Source: Rhabditoides inermis (Eukaryota > Nematoda > Chromadorea > Rhabditida > Rhabditidae). From it: DNA of 64,000 nt. Location: assembly GCA_963966185.1 (NCBI GenBank), contig CAWZYM010000402.1, forward strand, positions 607,001 to 671,000, read 5' to 3'. The notes under the pieces were generated by a model. The model was not told where the DNA came from. It did no database searches and saw only the letters and a program-made list of their open reading frames with translations. Below, piece by piece: positions 32,044 through 43,345 of this stretch (the first letter of the stretch is position 1; every line of letters begins with the position of its first letter). The position numbers and the translations under genes are program-made.

Positions 32044-35000
32044 CGCATTTCAGTGGCATGAAGTTTGTCGGTCCGTTCGTGCTGATGGTCTACAAAATCA
32101 TAATCGGCGATATGCTGCGCTTTCTCATCATCTACTCGGTGTTCATCACCTGCTTCTCACAGAGTGAGACACGTGTTCTGTATGTTTGTATGTTGTAGAA
32201 ACGGTCTTTACAGTCTTTATTCACCTTCTCTTTCTCATGTTACGGCAAATACTGACTATCTATCAGTTACGTTTTTCTTATCTGTCTTCTACTCTCTTAT
32301 TTACCCTGGTGACATTGTGTACGTGTACAATGCGCGCATTTTTAACGTATGCACATTCTTGATTTACTTATACCCCATTCAGCCTTCTTCGTCATCTTCC
32401 AATCGTGCGAGCGCGCGGAAGCCGCCGCAGTCGCCGCCTCCAATGGAACATACCATGGTCGGAGTACGTTTTGTTGGAAATAGCATTTGTCTTATTTCTC
32501 ATAGGGAATGATGAATCTATTGCAATTCCAAATGTTCTCACTCACAGCAATGGGTATCCTAGCGTTCGTAACGGTACAAGTTTTTTTTTCCGGATCAGCG
32601 AGTGTGAACCTAAACGCTACCCATGTCAGCCGAATAGAAGAAATGATTTGAATAGGATGTAGGACGTTTCCTCCACATTTTTTAGATTAAGTAAAAAGGA
32701 CGATTCCTCCACTAGCATGAACGATCCCTCCACCGACCATGAACGATCCCTCCACTTTGCTAGGACGTTCCCTCCACTTTATATTTAGGCGTTTTACATC
32801 TTATTTGTGTCGTTTAAACTTCCAAACACACCATTTAGCCGTGAGTGTTGAATGCTAACACTATCTAGAAACTTCTAAAATGTGTTGGCATAGTTGGTAT
32901 TTCACATCTCACTTTTGTCATCCTGTTCTGTAAGGAGCCGAGCGCGAGCCGAGAAGAAATTCAAATCGTCATTCGTGCACACTCAATATGTCGCAGCTTG
33001 TGGCAATCTGCGCTATCCTAATCTATAAAAATAAGTTGTATGTTCATATGTCAGTTTGTCCAAAAAAAGAGTCAGAACTGAAAGGGTTACTTGAGCAATG
33101 TCGCCGAGCAACAGCATATACACACTTACTAATGGCAAACTAGATCACTTTATATGTACGACGTACATATTTATGAACTACTTCAGAGTAGTTATTCATA
33201 ATGCTGAATGATGTGCGCAGTTGTATGTTCACAGCCGGGGGCGCGGCTCAGTCAGTGGATGAAGCGTTCGTCTCTCAATCTCACGGTCGCTGGTTCGATC
33301 ATCCTCGGAGTCAACCATTCTTGTTAAATTTACCCAGCCCCTGTGATGTGTTGTGTCATTCCACTCTCATGGTAGCCCGAAGGAGTCACAGCCACATCTA
33401 CGGACTAAAAAAACGGAATTCAAGACGTCCGACGTCATCCAACCCAACTTCCTCTGCTGACGTTGTCGTAATCCAGGAACCCCATCTTGTTCTTGACTAG
33501 GAGGACCCCGGATTCACAAAAAAAAAGTGCGCCACCTCGTGCGCTCATTCTTTTTTCTTTTGGAGTGAGATGTGAATTAAACTCGCAACCAAAAAGTGCG
33601 CCGCTTGCCCCCTCTCTCTTTCTCTCTCTCTCTCTCTTCCCACGGGTCAGACACTCGAATAGAGTATTTGAAAAGAGAGCGCGCAGTCCGCGACGCATGT
33701 TCACCATCCGTGCTATGCGGCCTGCTGGGCACCTGGCCAAGCGAGCATTCTCAGATTCTGACTATACCAACTATGCGAACACATTGTAGTAGTTTCTAGA
33801 TAGTGTTAGCATTCAACACTCACGGCTAAATGGTGTGTTTGGAAGTTTAAACGACACAAATAAGATGTAAAACGCCTAAATATAAAGTGGAGGGAAAGTC
33901 CTAGCAAAGTGGAGGGATCGTTCATGGTCGGTGGAGGGATCGTTCATGCTAGTGGAGGACCATGCAATTGTGGAGGACCTTGCAAAAGTGGAGGGAACGT
34001 CCTACATCCTTTGAATAATAAAGACTGTGTTATTGCAAAAGAAACATTGCAGGCGAGTTCGAAAACATCATGAACTCTCCGTTCGAGGCGCTGATGCGAA
34101 TGTTCATCATGTCTGTGGGCGAGTTCGGGGCGTTCTACAAGAACCTCAACGACTGCAAGTCTAGTCTCGCCATGCAGGGAAAGGTGCGAGAGAGAAAGAG
34201 AGAGAGAGAGAGAGAAGGTAGAGAAGAAGAAACAGTCAATTTGCAGGTAGTATTCACAATCTACGAGCTACTCGTGTCGATTATGCTTCTCAACCTGCTG
34301 ATCGCGATGATGACACGCACCTATGAGAAGATTGCGGAGACGGAAAAGGAATGGAAACGACAGGTAAGTGACAGTGATGGAGGAGAGTATGCCCGAAAGT
34401 CATTACAGTGGGCGCAGGTGATTCTGATGTTGGAGCAGAATCAGACTCTCGAAGAGCGTCAACTCGCCATGTTCAGGCAAGCGGCGTCGCGACGGCGTTC
34501 TCATTTTCCGACCCGTTTCCAGCTACTCGCGTCCCATCAAATCCGATCGACGTCGACGAGCGTTTGTGGTGCGGCAGAAGGACGCTGTGAGTGCTTCTCA
34601 CCTTTTCTACGGCCTGCGCGCTGAGCGATAGTTTTCGATCTGTACCTCGCTTGCAGCTCGAAATACGGCGCCATAACCGTGTGACACTCTTGTGTTGCGC
34701 GCTATTGCCTGACTCTCCGTCTTCCTCTGATCTACCCCACCTCGCGCAACTTATTGAGAGCATAGAACTATAACACCTTGGCGAATCAAATCAAATGCTT
34801 TTTTTCGGAATCGCAAACATGATTATGACACGTTCAACAACGAAATCACTCATAAGAACCTGAGATGGTCGAGGTTTTTGCGCAGAGGAGAAGGTGCAGG
34901 TTCACCTCTGTTCAGTGTTCTGTCTGTTAGTGAACACCTTTTTTTAGTGAACACCATCTTTCAGAATGCGCATCGCGACACGGACGTGGCGGAGATGGGT

Positions 35001-35060
35001 CCGCGCGGCAGGCCGAGCATCGTCCGTCTATCATTCAACGCACATCTACACACCTATTAG
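26004..35060 (+). CDS. TRPV-type cation channel (OSM-9/OCR family), 29 exons, 5' end not found
   Basis: A membrane cation channel subunit; nematode TRPV channels act in sensory neurons. Exons: 26004-26080, 26117-26210, 26255-26350, 26601-26694, 26773-26857, 26987-27053, 27102-27169, 27271-27372, 28113-28167, 28210-28308, 28642-28743, 28946-29043, 29181-29241, 29432-29506, 29551-29632, 29779-29872, 29933-30005, 30255-30362, 31765-31832, 31894-31992, 32054-32163, 32393-32463, 34053-34183, 34247-34363, 34409-34476, 34523-34586, 34657-34680, 34761-34925, 34965-35060. They give 2543 nt: a 2-nt split codon plus 846 codons and a stop, all in phase. Ankyrin repeats ([63 protein letters not shown]) precede six membrane segments. 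The pore region is [12 protein letters not shown], followed by TM6 LLNLLIAMM and a TRP box ([13 protein letters not shown]). No in-frame ATG exists in the first exon, so upstream exon(s) are missing. The exact paralogue is not assigned. Confidence 0.92.
27373..28112 (+). other. AT-rich TRPV intron
   Basis: A 740-bp intron between exons 8 and 9, AT-rich. I see no gene, inverted repeat or tRNA-like sequence in it. Confidence 0.6.
28350..28660 (+). repeat. Degenerate repeats of an AGATGTCCACA motif
   Basis: Six related words recur at uneven spacing: TTAGATGTGCACATT, CAGTAGATGTCCACAC, CAGTAGATGTCCACAT, TTTAGATGTCCACATT, CAGGAGATGTTTACA and, at the true acceptor of exon 11 (28642), CAGGAGATGTTCACG. 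They resemble copies of the splice acceptor plus exon start. Confidence 0.6.
30119..30236. repeat. (CT)n simple repeat
   Basis: CT tract with scattered G in the intron before exon 18 of the TRPV gene; it ends near the acceptor and could serve as a long polypyrimidine tract. Confidence 0.9.
30759..30796. repeat. (GGC)n trinucleotide repeat
   Basis: About 12 GGC triplets in a GC-rich part (30520-31070) of the 1.4-kb TRPV intron 30363-31764. Not coding in my model. Confidence 0.95.
31190..31565. repeat. Perfect 120-bp inverted repeat with 136-bp loop
   Basis: Arms 31190-31309 and 31446-31565 are exact reverse complements as far as I can read. They lie in the same TRPV intron as the GGC repeat. 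The AT-rich loop (31310-31445) has no ORF. It is probably a foldback MITE or a recently formed palindrome. Confidence 0.93.
31846..31882. repeat. (GA)n simple repeat
   Basis: GA tract in the short TRPV intron 31833-31893. A similar tract occupies the next intron at 32008-32040. Confidence 0.9.
32654..34010. mobile_element. Foldback DNA element with 247-bp terminal inverted repeats
   Basis: Inverted arms 32654-32900 and 33764-34010 begin AGGATGTAGGACGT and match closely but not perfectly. The inner part is 33-bp-scale repetitive (CCTCCAC words). TTGAAT flanks both ends as a likely 6-7 bp target duplication. The element sits in the TRPV intron 32464-34052. The 860-bp centre has no transposase ORF and carries a tRNA-like sequence, so the element is non-autonomous. 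Confidence 0.82.
33231..33310 (+). repeat. tRNA-like sequence (SINE-like) inside the foldback element
   Basis: GGCTCAGTCAGTGG resembles an A box, and GCTGGTTCGATC, about 35 nt later, a B box. Acceptor ends do not pair. It is followed by about 170 bp of unique sequence with an A-rich stretch, as in tRNA-derived SINEs. Confidence 0.5.
34477..34522 (+). other. Probable GC-AG intron in the TRPV gene
   Basis: The donor is CAG|GCAAGC, the usual form of GC-AG introns, and the acceptor TTTCCAG. Removing 46 nt joins the TRP box to [15 protein letters not shown] and keeps the frame to the end of the gene. Reading through instead gives an unrelated tail and a stop at 34624. Confidence 0.7.
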
Positions 35061-35117
35061 AACATGCATAGCTATTTTCATTGCCACCTTTTTTGTTCAA
35101 AGTTGTGCTGATTTCTG

Positions 35118-35123
35118 AATAAA
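35118..35123 (+). promoter_or_regulatory. Poly(A) signal AATAAA of the TRPV gene at the array border
   Basis: AATAAA lies 58 nt after the TRPV stop and runs directly into CCACTCGGACACG, the 5' end of a truncated minus-strand tRNA-Ser. Confidence 0.7.
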
Positions 35124-35271
35124 CCACTCGGACACGACTGCACATGAGAGCAGTAGTAAATAGTGGCTCTTCCCACCGCTGGAATGAGAAATCAAAAGGT
35201 TCGCAGTCGGCAGGATTCGAACCTACCCAATTGATTTTTAGTCAATCTCCTTAACCACTCGGACACGACTG
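35118..35271 (-). pseudogene. Array edge: two damaged tRNA-Ser copies
   Basis: The outermost unit keeps only the 5' end of the tRNA. The next copy (35190-35271) lost about 15 bp covering the variable arm, and its anticodon loop reads CTAAAAA. Confidence 0.85.
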
Positions 35272-35347
35272 CACATGAGAGCAGTAGTAAAACATCTGCG
35301 GTTATAGTGGCTCTTCACACCGCTGGAAAGAGAAATAGCAAAAGGTT

Positions 35348-35429
35348 CGCAGTCGGCAGGATTCGAACCTACGCGGGCAGAGCCCAATTGATTTCTAGTC
35401 AATCTCCTTAACCACTCGGACACGACTGC
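35348..35429 (-). tRNA. tRNA-Ser(AGA), first intact copy
   Basis: Reference for the AGA form: 82 nt, anticodon stem ATTGA/TCAAT, loop CTAGAAA. Confidence 0.95.
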
Positions 35430-35504
35430 ACATGAGAGCAGTTGTAGATCATCTGCGGTTATAGTGGCTCTTCCCACCGCTGGAAAGAGAAATAGCAAAA
35501 TGTT

Positions 35505-35586
35505 CGCAGTCGGCAGGATTCGAACCTACGCGGGCAGAGCCCAATTGATTTCGAGTCAATCTCCTTAACCACTCGGACACGACTGC
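35505..35586 (-). tRNA. tRNA-Ser(CGA), first intact copy
   Basis: Reference for the CGA form; it differs from the neighbour at 35348 by the first anticodon base within the tRNA body. Confidence 0.95.
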
Positions 35587-35975
35587 ACATGAGAGCAGTA
35601 GTAAAACATCTGCGGTTATAGTGGCTCTTCACACCGCTGGAAAGAGAAATAGCAAAAGGTTCGCAGTCGGCAGGATTCGAACCTACGCGGGCAGAGCCCA
35701 ATTGATTTCTAGTCAATCTCCTTAACCACTCGGACACGACTGCACATGAGAGCAGTTGTAGATCATCTGCGGTTATAGTGGCTCTTCCCACCGCTGGAAA
35801 GAGAAATAGCAAAATGTTCGCAGTCGGCAGGATTCGAACCTACGCGGGCAGAGCCCAATTGATTTCGAGTCAATCTCCTTAACCACTCGGACACGACTGC
35901 ACATGAGAGCAGTAGTAAAACATCTGCGGTTATAGTGGCTCTTCCCACAGCTGGAATGAGAAATAGCAAAATGTT

Positions 35976-36056
35976 CGCAGTCGGCAGGATTCGAATCTAC
36001 GCGGGCAGAGCCCAATTGATTTCGAGTCAATCTCCTTAACCACTGGACACGACTGC
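35976..36056 (-). tRNA. tRNA-Ser(CGA) with 1-nt D-arm deletion
   Basis: The A-box region reads GTCCAGTGG instead of GTCCGAGTGG, and the T loop has GATTC for GGTTC. The same pair of changes recurs three times per 2509-bp repeat, together with an upstream GGACTAAAAC spacer variant. It may be inactive. Confidence 0.75.
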
Positions 36057-37699
36057 ACATGAGAGCAGGACTAAAACATCTGCGGTTATAGTGGCTCTTC
36101 CCACCGCTGGAAAGAGAAATAGCAAAAGGTTCGCAGTCGGCAGGATTCGAACCTACGCGGGCAGAGCCCAATTGATTTCGAGTCAATCTCCTTAACCACT
36201 CGGACACGACTGCACATGAGAGCAGTAGTAAAACATCTGCGGTTATAGTGGCTCTTCCCACAGCTGGAATGAGACATAGCAAAATGTTCGCAGTCGGCAG
36301 GATTCGAACCTACGCGGGCAGAGCCCAATTGATTTCGAGTCAATCTCCTTAACCACTCGGACACGACTGCACATGAGAGCAGTTGTAGTTCATCTGCGGT
36401 TATAATGGCTCTTCCCACCGCTGGAAAGAGAAATAGCGAAATGTTCGCAGTCGGCAGGATTCGAACCTACGCGGGCAGAGCCCAATTGATTTCGAGTCAA
36501 TCTCCTTAACCACTCGGACACGACTGCACACGTGAGCAGTAGTAAAACATCTGCGGTTATAGTAACTCTTCCCACCGCTGAAATGAGAAACAGCAAAATG
36601 TTCGCAGTCGGCAGGATTCGAATCTACGCGGGCAGAGCCCAATTGATTTCGAGTCAATCTCCTTAACCACTGGACACGACTGCACATGAGAGCAGGACTA
36701 AAACATCTGCGGTTATAGTGGCTCTTCCCACCGCTGGAATGAGAAATAGCAAAAGGTTCGCAGTCGGCAGGATTCGAACCTACGCGGGCAGAGCCCAATT
36801 GATTTCGAGTCAATCTTCTTAACCACTCGGACACGACTGCACATGAGAGCAGTAGTAAAACATCTGCGGTTATAGTGGCTCTTCCCACAGCTGGAATGAA
36901 AAATAGCAAAATGTTCGCAGTCGGCAGGATTCGAACCTACGCGGGCAGAGCCCAATTGATTTCTAGTCAATCTCCTTAACCACTCGGACACGACTGCACA
37001 TGAGAGCGGTTGTAGAACATTTGCGGTTATAGTGGCTCTTCCCACCACTGGAAAGAGAAATAGCAAACTGTTCGCAGTCGGCAGAATTCGAACCTACGCG
37101 GGCAGAGCCCAATTGATTTCGAGTCAATCTCCCTAACCACTCGGACACGACTGCACATGAGAGCAGTAGTAAAACATCTGCGGTTATAGTGGCTCTTCCC
37201 ACAGCTGGAATGAGAAATAGCAAAATGTTCGCAGTCGGCAGGATTCGAACCTACGCGGGCAGAGCCCAATTGATTTCGAGTCAATCTCCTTAACCACTCG
37301 GACACGACTGCACATGAGAGCAGTTGTAGTTCATCTGCGGTTATAATGGCTCTTCCCACCACTGGAAAGAGAAATAGCAAAATGTTCGCAGTCGGCAGGA
37401 TTCGAACCTACGCGGGCAGAGCCCAATTGATTTCGAGTCAATCTCCTTAACCACTCGGACACGACTGCACATGAGAGCAGTTGTAGATCATCTGCGGTTA
37501 TAGTGGCTCTTCCCACCGCTGGAAAAAGAAATAGCAAATTGTTCGCAGTCGGCAGGATTCGAATCTACGCGGGCAGAGCCCAATTGATTTCGAGTCAATC
37601 TCCTTAACCACTGGACACGACTGCACATGAGAGCAGGACTAAAACATCTGCGGTTATAGTGGCTCTTCCCACCGCTGGAAAGAGAAATAGCAAAAGGTT

Positions 37700-37781
37700 C
37701 GCAGTCGGCAGGATTAGAACCTACGCGGGCAGAGCCCAATTGATTTCTAGTCAATCTCCTTAACCACTCGGACACGACTGC
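37700..37781 (-). tRNA. tRNA-Ser(AGA) with B-box change
   Basis: The T loop reads GGTTCTAATCC instead of GGTTCGAATCC. Copies near 40209 and 45070 share it; those near 42722 and 47583 do not. Confidence 0.75.
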
Positions 37782-38327
37782 ACATGAGAGCAGTAGTAAA
37801 ACATCTGCGGTTATAGTGGCTCTTCCCACAGCTGGAATGAGAAATAGCAAAATGTTCGCAGTCGGCAGGATTCGAACCTACGCGGGCAGAGCCCAATTGA
37901 TTTCTAGTCAATCTCTTTAACCACTCGGACACGACTGCACATGAGAGCAGTTGTAGATCATCTGCGGTTATAGTGGCTCTTCCCACCGCTGAAAAGAGAA
38001 GTAGCAAAATGTTCGCAGTCGGCAGGATTCGAACCTACGCGGGCAGAGCCCAATTGATTTCTAGTCAATCTCCTTAACCACTCGGACACGACTGCACATG
38101 AGAGCAATTGTAGATCATCTGCGGTTATAGTGGCTCTACCCACCGCTGGAAAGAGAAATGGCAAAATGTGCGCAGTCGGCAGGATTCGAACTTACGCGGG
38201 CAGAGCCCAATTGATTTCGAGTCAATCTCCTTAACCACTCGGACACGACTGCACATGTGAGCAGTAGTAAAACATCTGCGGTAATAGTGGCTCTTCCCAC
38301 CGCTGAAATGAGAAATAGCAAAAAGTT

Positions 38328-38409
38328 CGCAGTCGGCAGGATTCGAACCTACGCGGGCAGGGCCCAATTGATTTCTGGTCAATCTCTTTAACCACTCGGA
38401 CACGACTGC
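38328..38409 (-). tRNA. tRNA-Ser-like copy with C33
   Basis: The anticodon loop is CCAGAAA, so the nearly universal U33 is C. It also carries a variable-arm change. The form recurs once per higher-order repeat and at about 52058, 53784 and 55350. Confidence 0.75.
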
Positions 38410-38484
38410 ACATGAGAGCAGTTGTAGATCATCTGCGGTTATAGTGGCTCTTCCCACCGCTGGAAAGAGAAATAGCAAAATGTT

Positions 38485-40993
38485 CGCAGTCGGCAGGATT
38501 CGAACCTACGCGGGCAGAGCCCAATTGATTTCGAGTCAATCTCCTTAACCACTCGGACACGACTGCACATGAGAGCAGTAGTAAAACATCTGCGGTTATA
38601 GTGGCTCTTCACACCGCTGGAAAGAGAAATAGCAAAAGGTTCGCAGTCGGCAGGATTCGAACCTACGCGGGCAGAGCCCAATTGATTTCTAGTCAATCTC
38701 CTTAACCACTCGGACACGACTGCACATGAGAGCAGTTGTAGATCATCTGCGTATATAGTGGCTCTTCCCACCGCTGGAAAGAGAAATAGCAAAATGTTCG
38801 CAGTCGGCAGGATTCGAACCTACGCGGGCAGAGCCCAATTGATTTCGAGTCAATCTCCTTAACCACTCGGACACGACTGCACATGAGAGCAGTAGTAAAA
38901 CATCTGCGGTTATAGTGGCTCTTCCCACAGCTGGAATGAGAAATAGCAAAATGTTCGCAGTCGGCAGGATTCGAATCTACGCGGGCAGAGCCCAATTGAT
39001 TTCGAGTCAATCTCCTTAACCACTGGACACGACTGCACATGAGATCAGGACTAAAACATCTGCGGTTATAGTGGCTCTTCCCACCGCTGGAAAGAGAAAT
39101 AGCAAAAGGTTCGCAGTCGGCAGGATTCGAACCTACGCGGGCAGAGCCCAATTGATTTCGAGTCAATCTCCTTAACCACTCGGACACGACTGCACATGAG
39201 AGCAGTAGTAAAACATCTGCGGTTATAGTGGCTCTTCCCACAGCTGGAATGAGACATAGCAAAATGTTCGCAGTCGGCAGGATTCGAACCTACGCGGGCA
39301 GAGCCCAATTGATTTCGAGTCAATCTCCTTAACCACTCGGACACGACTGCACATGAGAGCAGTTGTAGTTCATCTGCGGTTATAATGGCTCTTCCCACCG
39401 CTGGAAAGAGAAATAGCAAAATGTTCGCAGTCGGCAGGATTCGAACCTACGCGGGCAGAGCCCAATTGATTTCGAGTCAATCTCCTTAACCACTCGGACA
39501 CGACTGCACACGTGAGCAGTAGTAAAACATCTGCGGTTATAGTAACTCTTCCCACCGCTGAAATGAGAAACAGCAAAATGTTCGCAGTCGGCAGGATTCG
39601 AATCTACGCGGGCAGAGCCCAATTGATTTCGAGTCAATCTCCTTAACCACTGGACACGACTGCACATGAGAGCAGGACTAAAACATCTGCGGTTATAGTG
39701 GCTCTTCCCACCGCTGGAATGAGAAATAGCAAAAGGTTCGCAGTCGGCAGGATTCGAACCTACGCGGGCAGAGCCCAATTGATTTCGAGTCAATCTCCTT
39801 AACCACTCGGACACGACTGCACATGAGAGCAGTTGTAGTTCATCTGCGGTTATAATGGCTCTTCCCACCACTGGAAAGAGAAATAGCAAAATGTTCGCAG
39901 TCGGCAGGATTCGAACCTACGCGGGCAGAGCCCAATTGATTTCGAGTCAATCTCCTTAACCACTCGGACACGACTGCACATGAGAGCAGTTGTAGATCAT
40001 CTGCGGTTATAGTGGCTCTTCCCACCGCTGGAAAAAGAAATAGCAAATTGTTCGCAGTCGGCAGGATTCGAATCTACGCGGGCAGAGCCCAATTGATTTC
40101 GAGTCAATCTCCTTAACCACTGGACACGACTGCACATGAGAGCAGGACTAAAACATCTGCGGTTATAGTGGCTCTTCCCACCGCTGGAAAGAGAAATAGC
40201 AAAAGGTTCGCAGTCGGCAGGATTAGAACCTACGCGGGCAGAGCCCAATTGATTTCTAGTCAATCTCCTTAACCACTCGGACACGACTGCACATGAGAGC
40301 AGTAGTAAAACATCTGCGGTTATAGTGGCTCTTCCCACAGCTGGAATGAGAAATAGCAAAATGTTCGCAGTCGGCAGGATTCGAACCTACGCGGGCAGAG
40401 CCCAATTGATTTCTAGTCAATCTCTTTAACCACTCGGACACGACTGCACATGAGAGCAGTTGTAGATCATCTGCGGTTATAGTGGCTCTTCCCACCGCTG
40501 AAAAGAGAAGTAGCAAAATGTTCGCAGTCGGCAGGATTCGAACCTACGCGGGCAGAGCCCAATTGATTTCTAGTCAATCTCCTTAACCACTCGGACACGA
40601 CTGCACATGAGAGCAATTGTAGATCATCTGCGGTTATAGTGGCTCTACCCACCGCTGGAAAGAGAAATGGCAAAATGTGCGCAGTCGGCAGGATTCGAAC
40701 TTACGCGGGCAGAGCCCAATTGATTTCGAGTCAATCTCCTTAACCACTCGGACACGACTGCACATGTGAGCAGTAGTAAAACATCTGCGGTAATAGTGGC
40801 TCTTCCCACCGCTGAAATGAGAAATAGCAAAAAGTTCGCAGTCGGCAGGATTCGAACCTACGCGGGCAGGGCCCAATTGATTTCTGGTCAATCTCTTTAA
40901 CCACTCGGACACGACTGCACATGAGAGCAGTTGTAGATCATCTGCGGTTATAGTGGCTCTTCCCACCGCTGGAAAGAGAAATAGCAAAATGTT
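38485..40993 (-). repeat. tRNA-Ser higher-order repeat copy 1, 16 units, 2509 bp
   Basis: Unit order C A C Cd C C C Cd C C Cd A* A A C G. Private variants such as GTATATAG in one spacer recur at the same place in later copies. Confidence 0.9.
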
Positions 40994-43345
40994 CGCAGTC
41001 GGCAGGATTCGAACCTACGCGGGCAGAGCCCAATTGATTTCGAGTCAATCTCCTTAACCACTCGGACACGACTGCACATGAGAGCAGTAGTAAAACATCT
41101 GCGGTTATAGTGGCTCTTCACACCGCTGGAAAGAGAAATAGCAAAAGGTTCGCAGTCGGCAGGATTCGAACCTACGCGGGCAGAGCCCAATTGATTTCTA
41201 GTCAATCTCCTTAACCACTCGGACACGACTGCACATGAGAGCAGTTGTAGATCATCTGCGTATATAGTGGCTCTTCCCACCGCTGGAAAGAGAAATAGCA
41301 AAATGTTCGCAGTCGGCAGGATTCGAACCTACGCGGGCAGAGCCCAATTGATTTCGAGTCAATCTCCTTAACCACTCGGACACGACTGCACATGAGAGCA
41401 GTAGTAAAACATCTGCGGTTATAGTGGCTCTTCCCACAGCTGGAATGAGAAATAGCAAAATGTTCGCAGTCGGCAGGATTCGAATCTACGCGGGCAGAGC
41501 CCAATTGATTTCGAGTCAATCTCCTTAACCACTGGACACGACTGCACATGAGATCAGGACTAAAACATCTGCGGTTATAGTGGCTCTTCCCACCGCTGGA
41601 AAGAGAAATAGCAAAAGGTTCGCAGTCGGCAGGATTCGAACCTACGCGGGCAGAGCCCAATTGATTTCGAGTCAATCTCCTTAACCACTCGGACACGACT
41701 GCACATGAGAGCAGTAGTAAAACATCTGCGGTTATAGTGGCTCTTCCCACAGCTGGAATGAGACATAGCAAAATGTTCGCAGTCGGCAGGATTCGAACCT
41801 ACGCGGGCAGAGCCCAATTGATTTCGAGTCAATCTCCTTAACCACTCGGACACGACTGCACATGAGAGCAGTTGTAGTTCATCTGCGGTTATAATGGCTC
41901 TTCCCACCGCTGGAAAGAGAAATAGCAAAATGTTCGCAGTCGGCAGGATTCGAACCTACGCGGGCAGAGCCCAATTGATTTCGAGTCAATCTCCTTAACC
42001 ACTCGGACACGACTGCACACGTGAGCAGTAGTAAAACATCTGCGGTTATAGTAACTCTTCCCACCGCTGAAATGAGAAACAGCAAAATGTTCGCAGTCGG
42101 CAGGATTCGAATCTACGCGGGCAGAGCCCAATTGATTTCGAGTCAATCTCCTTAACCACTGGACACGACTGCACATGAGAGCAGGACTAAAACATCTGCG
42201 GTTATAGTGGCTCTTCCCACCGCTGGAATGAGAAATAGCAAAAGGTTCGCAGTCGGCAGGATTCGAACCTACGCGGGCAGAGCCCAATTGATTTCGAGTC
42301 AATCTCCTTAACCACTCGGACACGACTGCACATGAGAGCAGTTGTAGTTCATCTGCGGTTATAATGGCTCTTCCCACCACTGGAAAGAGAAATAGCAAAA
42401 TGTTCGCAGTCGGCAGGATTCGAACCTACGCGGGCAGAGCCCAATTGATTTCGAGTCAATCTCCTTAACCACTCGGACACGACTGCACATGAGAGCAGTT
42501 GTAGATCATCTGCGGTTATAGTGGCTCTTCCCACCGCTGGAAAAAGAAATAGCAAATTGTTCGCAGTCGGCAGGATTCGAATCTACGCGGGCAGAACCCA
42601 ATTGATTTCGAGTCAATCTCCTTAACCACTGGACACGACTGCACATGAGAGCAGGACTAAAACATCTGCGGTTATAGTGGCTCTTCCCACCGCTGGAAAG
42701 AGAAATAGCAAAAGGTTCGCAGTCGGCAGGATTCGAACCTACGCGGGCAGAGCCCAATTGATTTCTAGTCAATCTCCTTAACCACTCGGACACGACTGCA
42801 CATGAGAGCAGTAGTAAAACATCTGCGGTTATAGTGGCTCTTCCCACAGCTGGAATGAGAAATAGCAAAATGTTCGCAGTCGGCAGGATTCGAACCTACG
42901 CGGGCAGAGCCCAATTGATTTCTAGTCAATCTCCTTAACCACTCGGACACGACTGCACATGAGAGCAGTTGTAGATCATCTGCGGTTATAGTGGCTCTTC
43001 CCACCGCTGAAAAGAGAAGTAGCAAAATGTTCGCAGTCGGCAGGATTCGAACCTACGCGGGCAGAGCCCAATTGATTTCGAGTCAATCTCCTTAACCACT
43101 CGGACACGACTGCACATGTGAGCAGTAGTAAAACATCTGCGGTAATAGTGGCTCTTCCCACCGCTGAAATGAGAAATAGCAAAAAGTTCGCAGTCGGCAG
43201 GATTCGAACCTACGCGGGCAGGGCCCAATTGATTTCTGGTCAATCTCTTTAACCACTCGAACACGACTGCACATGAGAGCAGTTGTAGATCATCTGCGGT
43301 TATAGTGGCTCTTCCCACCGCTGGAAAGAGAAATAGCAAAATGTT
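40994..43345 (-). repeat. tRNA-Ser higher-order repeat copy 2, 15 units, 2352 bp
   Basis: Same order as copy 1 but one unit short; the unit at 43032-43113 is a hybrid of units 14 and 15. Confidence 0.9.

Larger units (their letters stand above)
35272..38484 (-). repeat. tRNA-Ser block, 20 units
   Basis: Anticodon order in plus-strand direction (C=CGA, A=AGA, d=D-arm deletion, A*=B-box change, G=C33 copy): A C A C Cd C C C Cd C A C C C Cd A* A A C G. The last part matches the following 16-unit repeats. Confidence 0.85.

Noticed and set aside
33487..33799. Plus-strand ORFs of 67-100 aa inside the foldback element
   Set aside because: Low-complexity Ser/Leu content from CT repeats, no transposase motif, and overlap with the inverted-repeat region.
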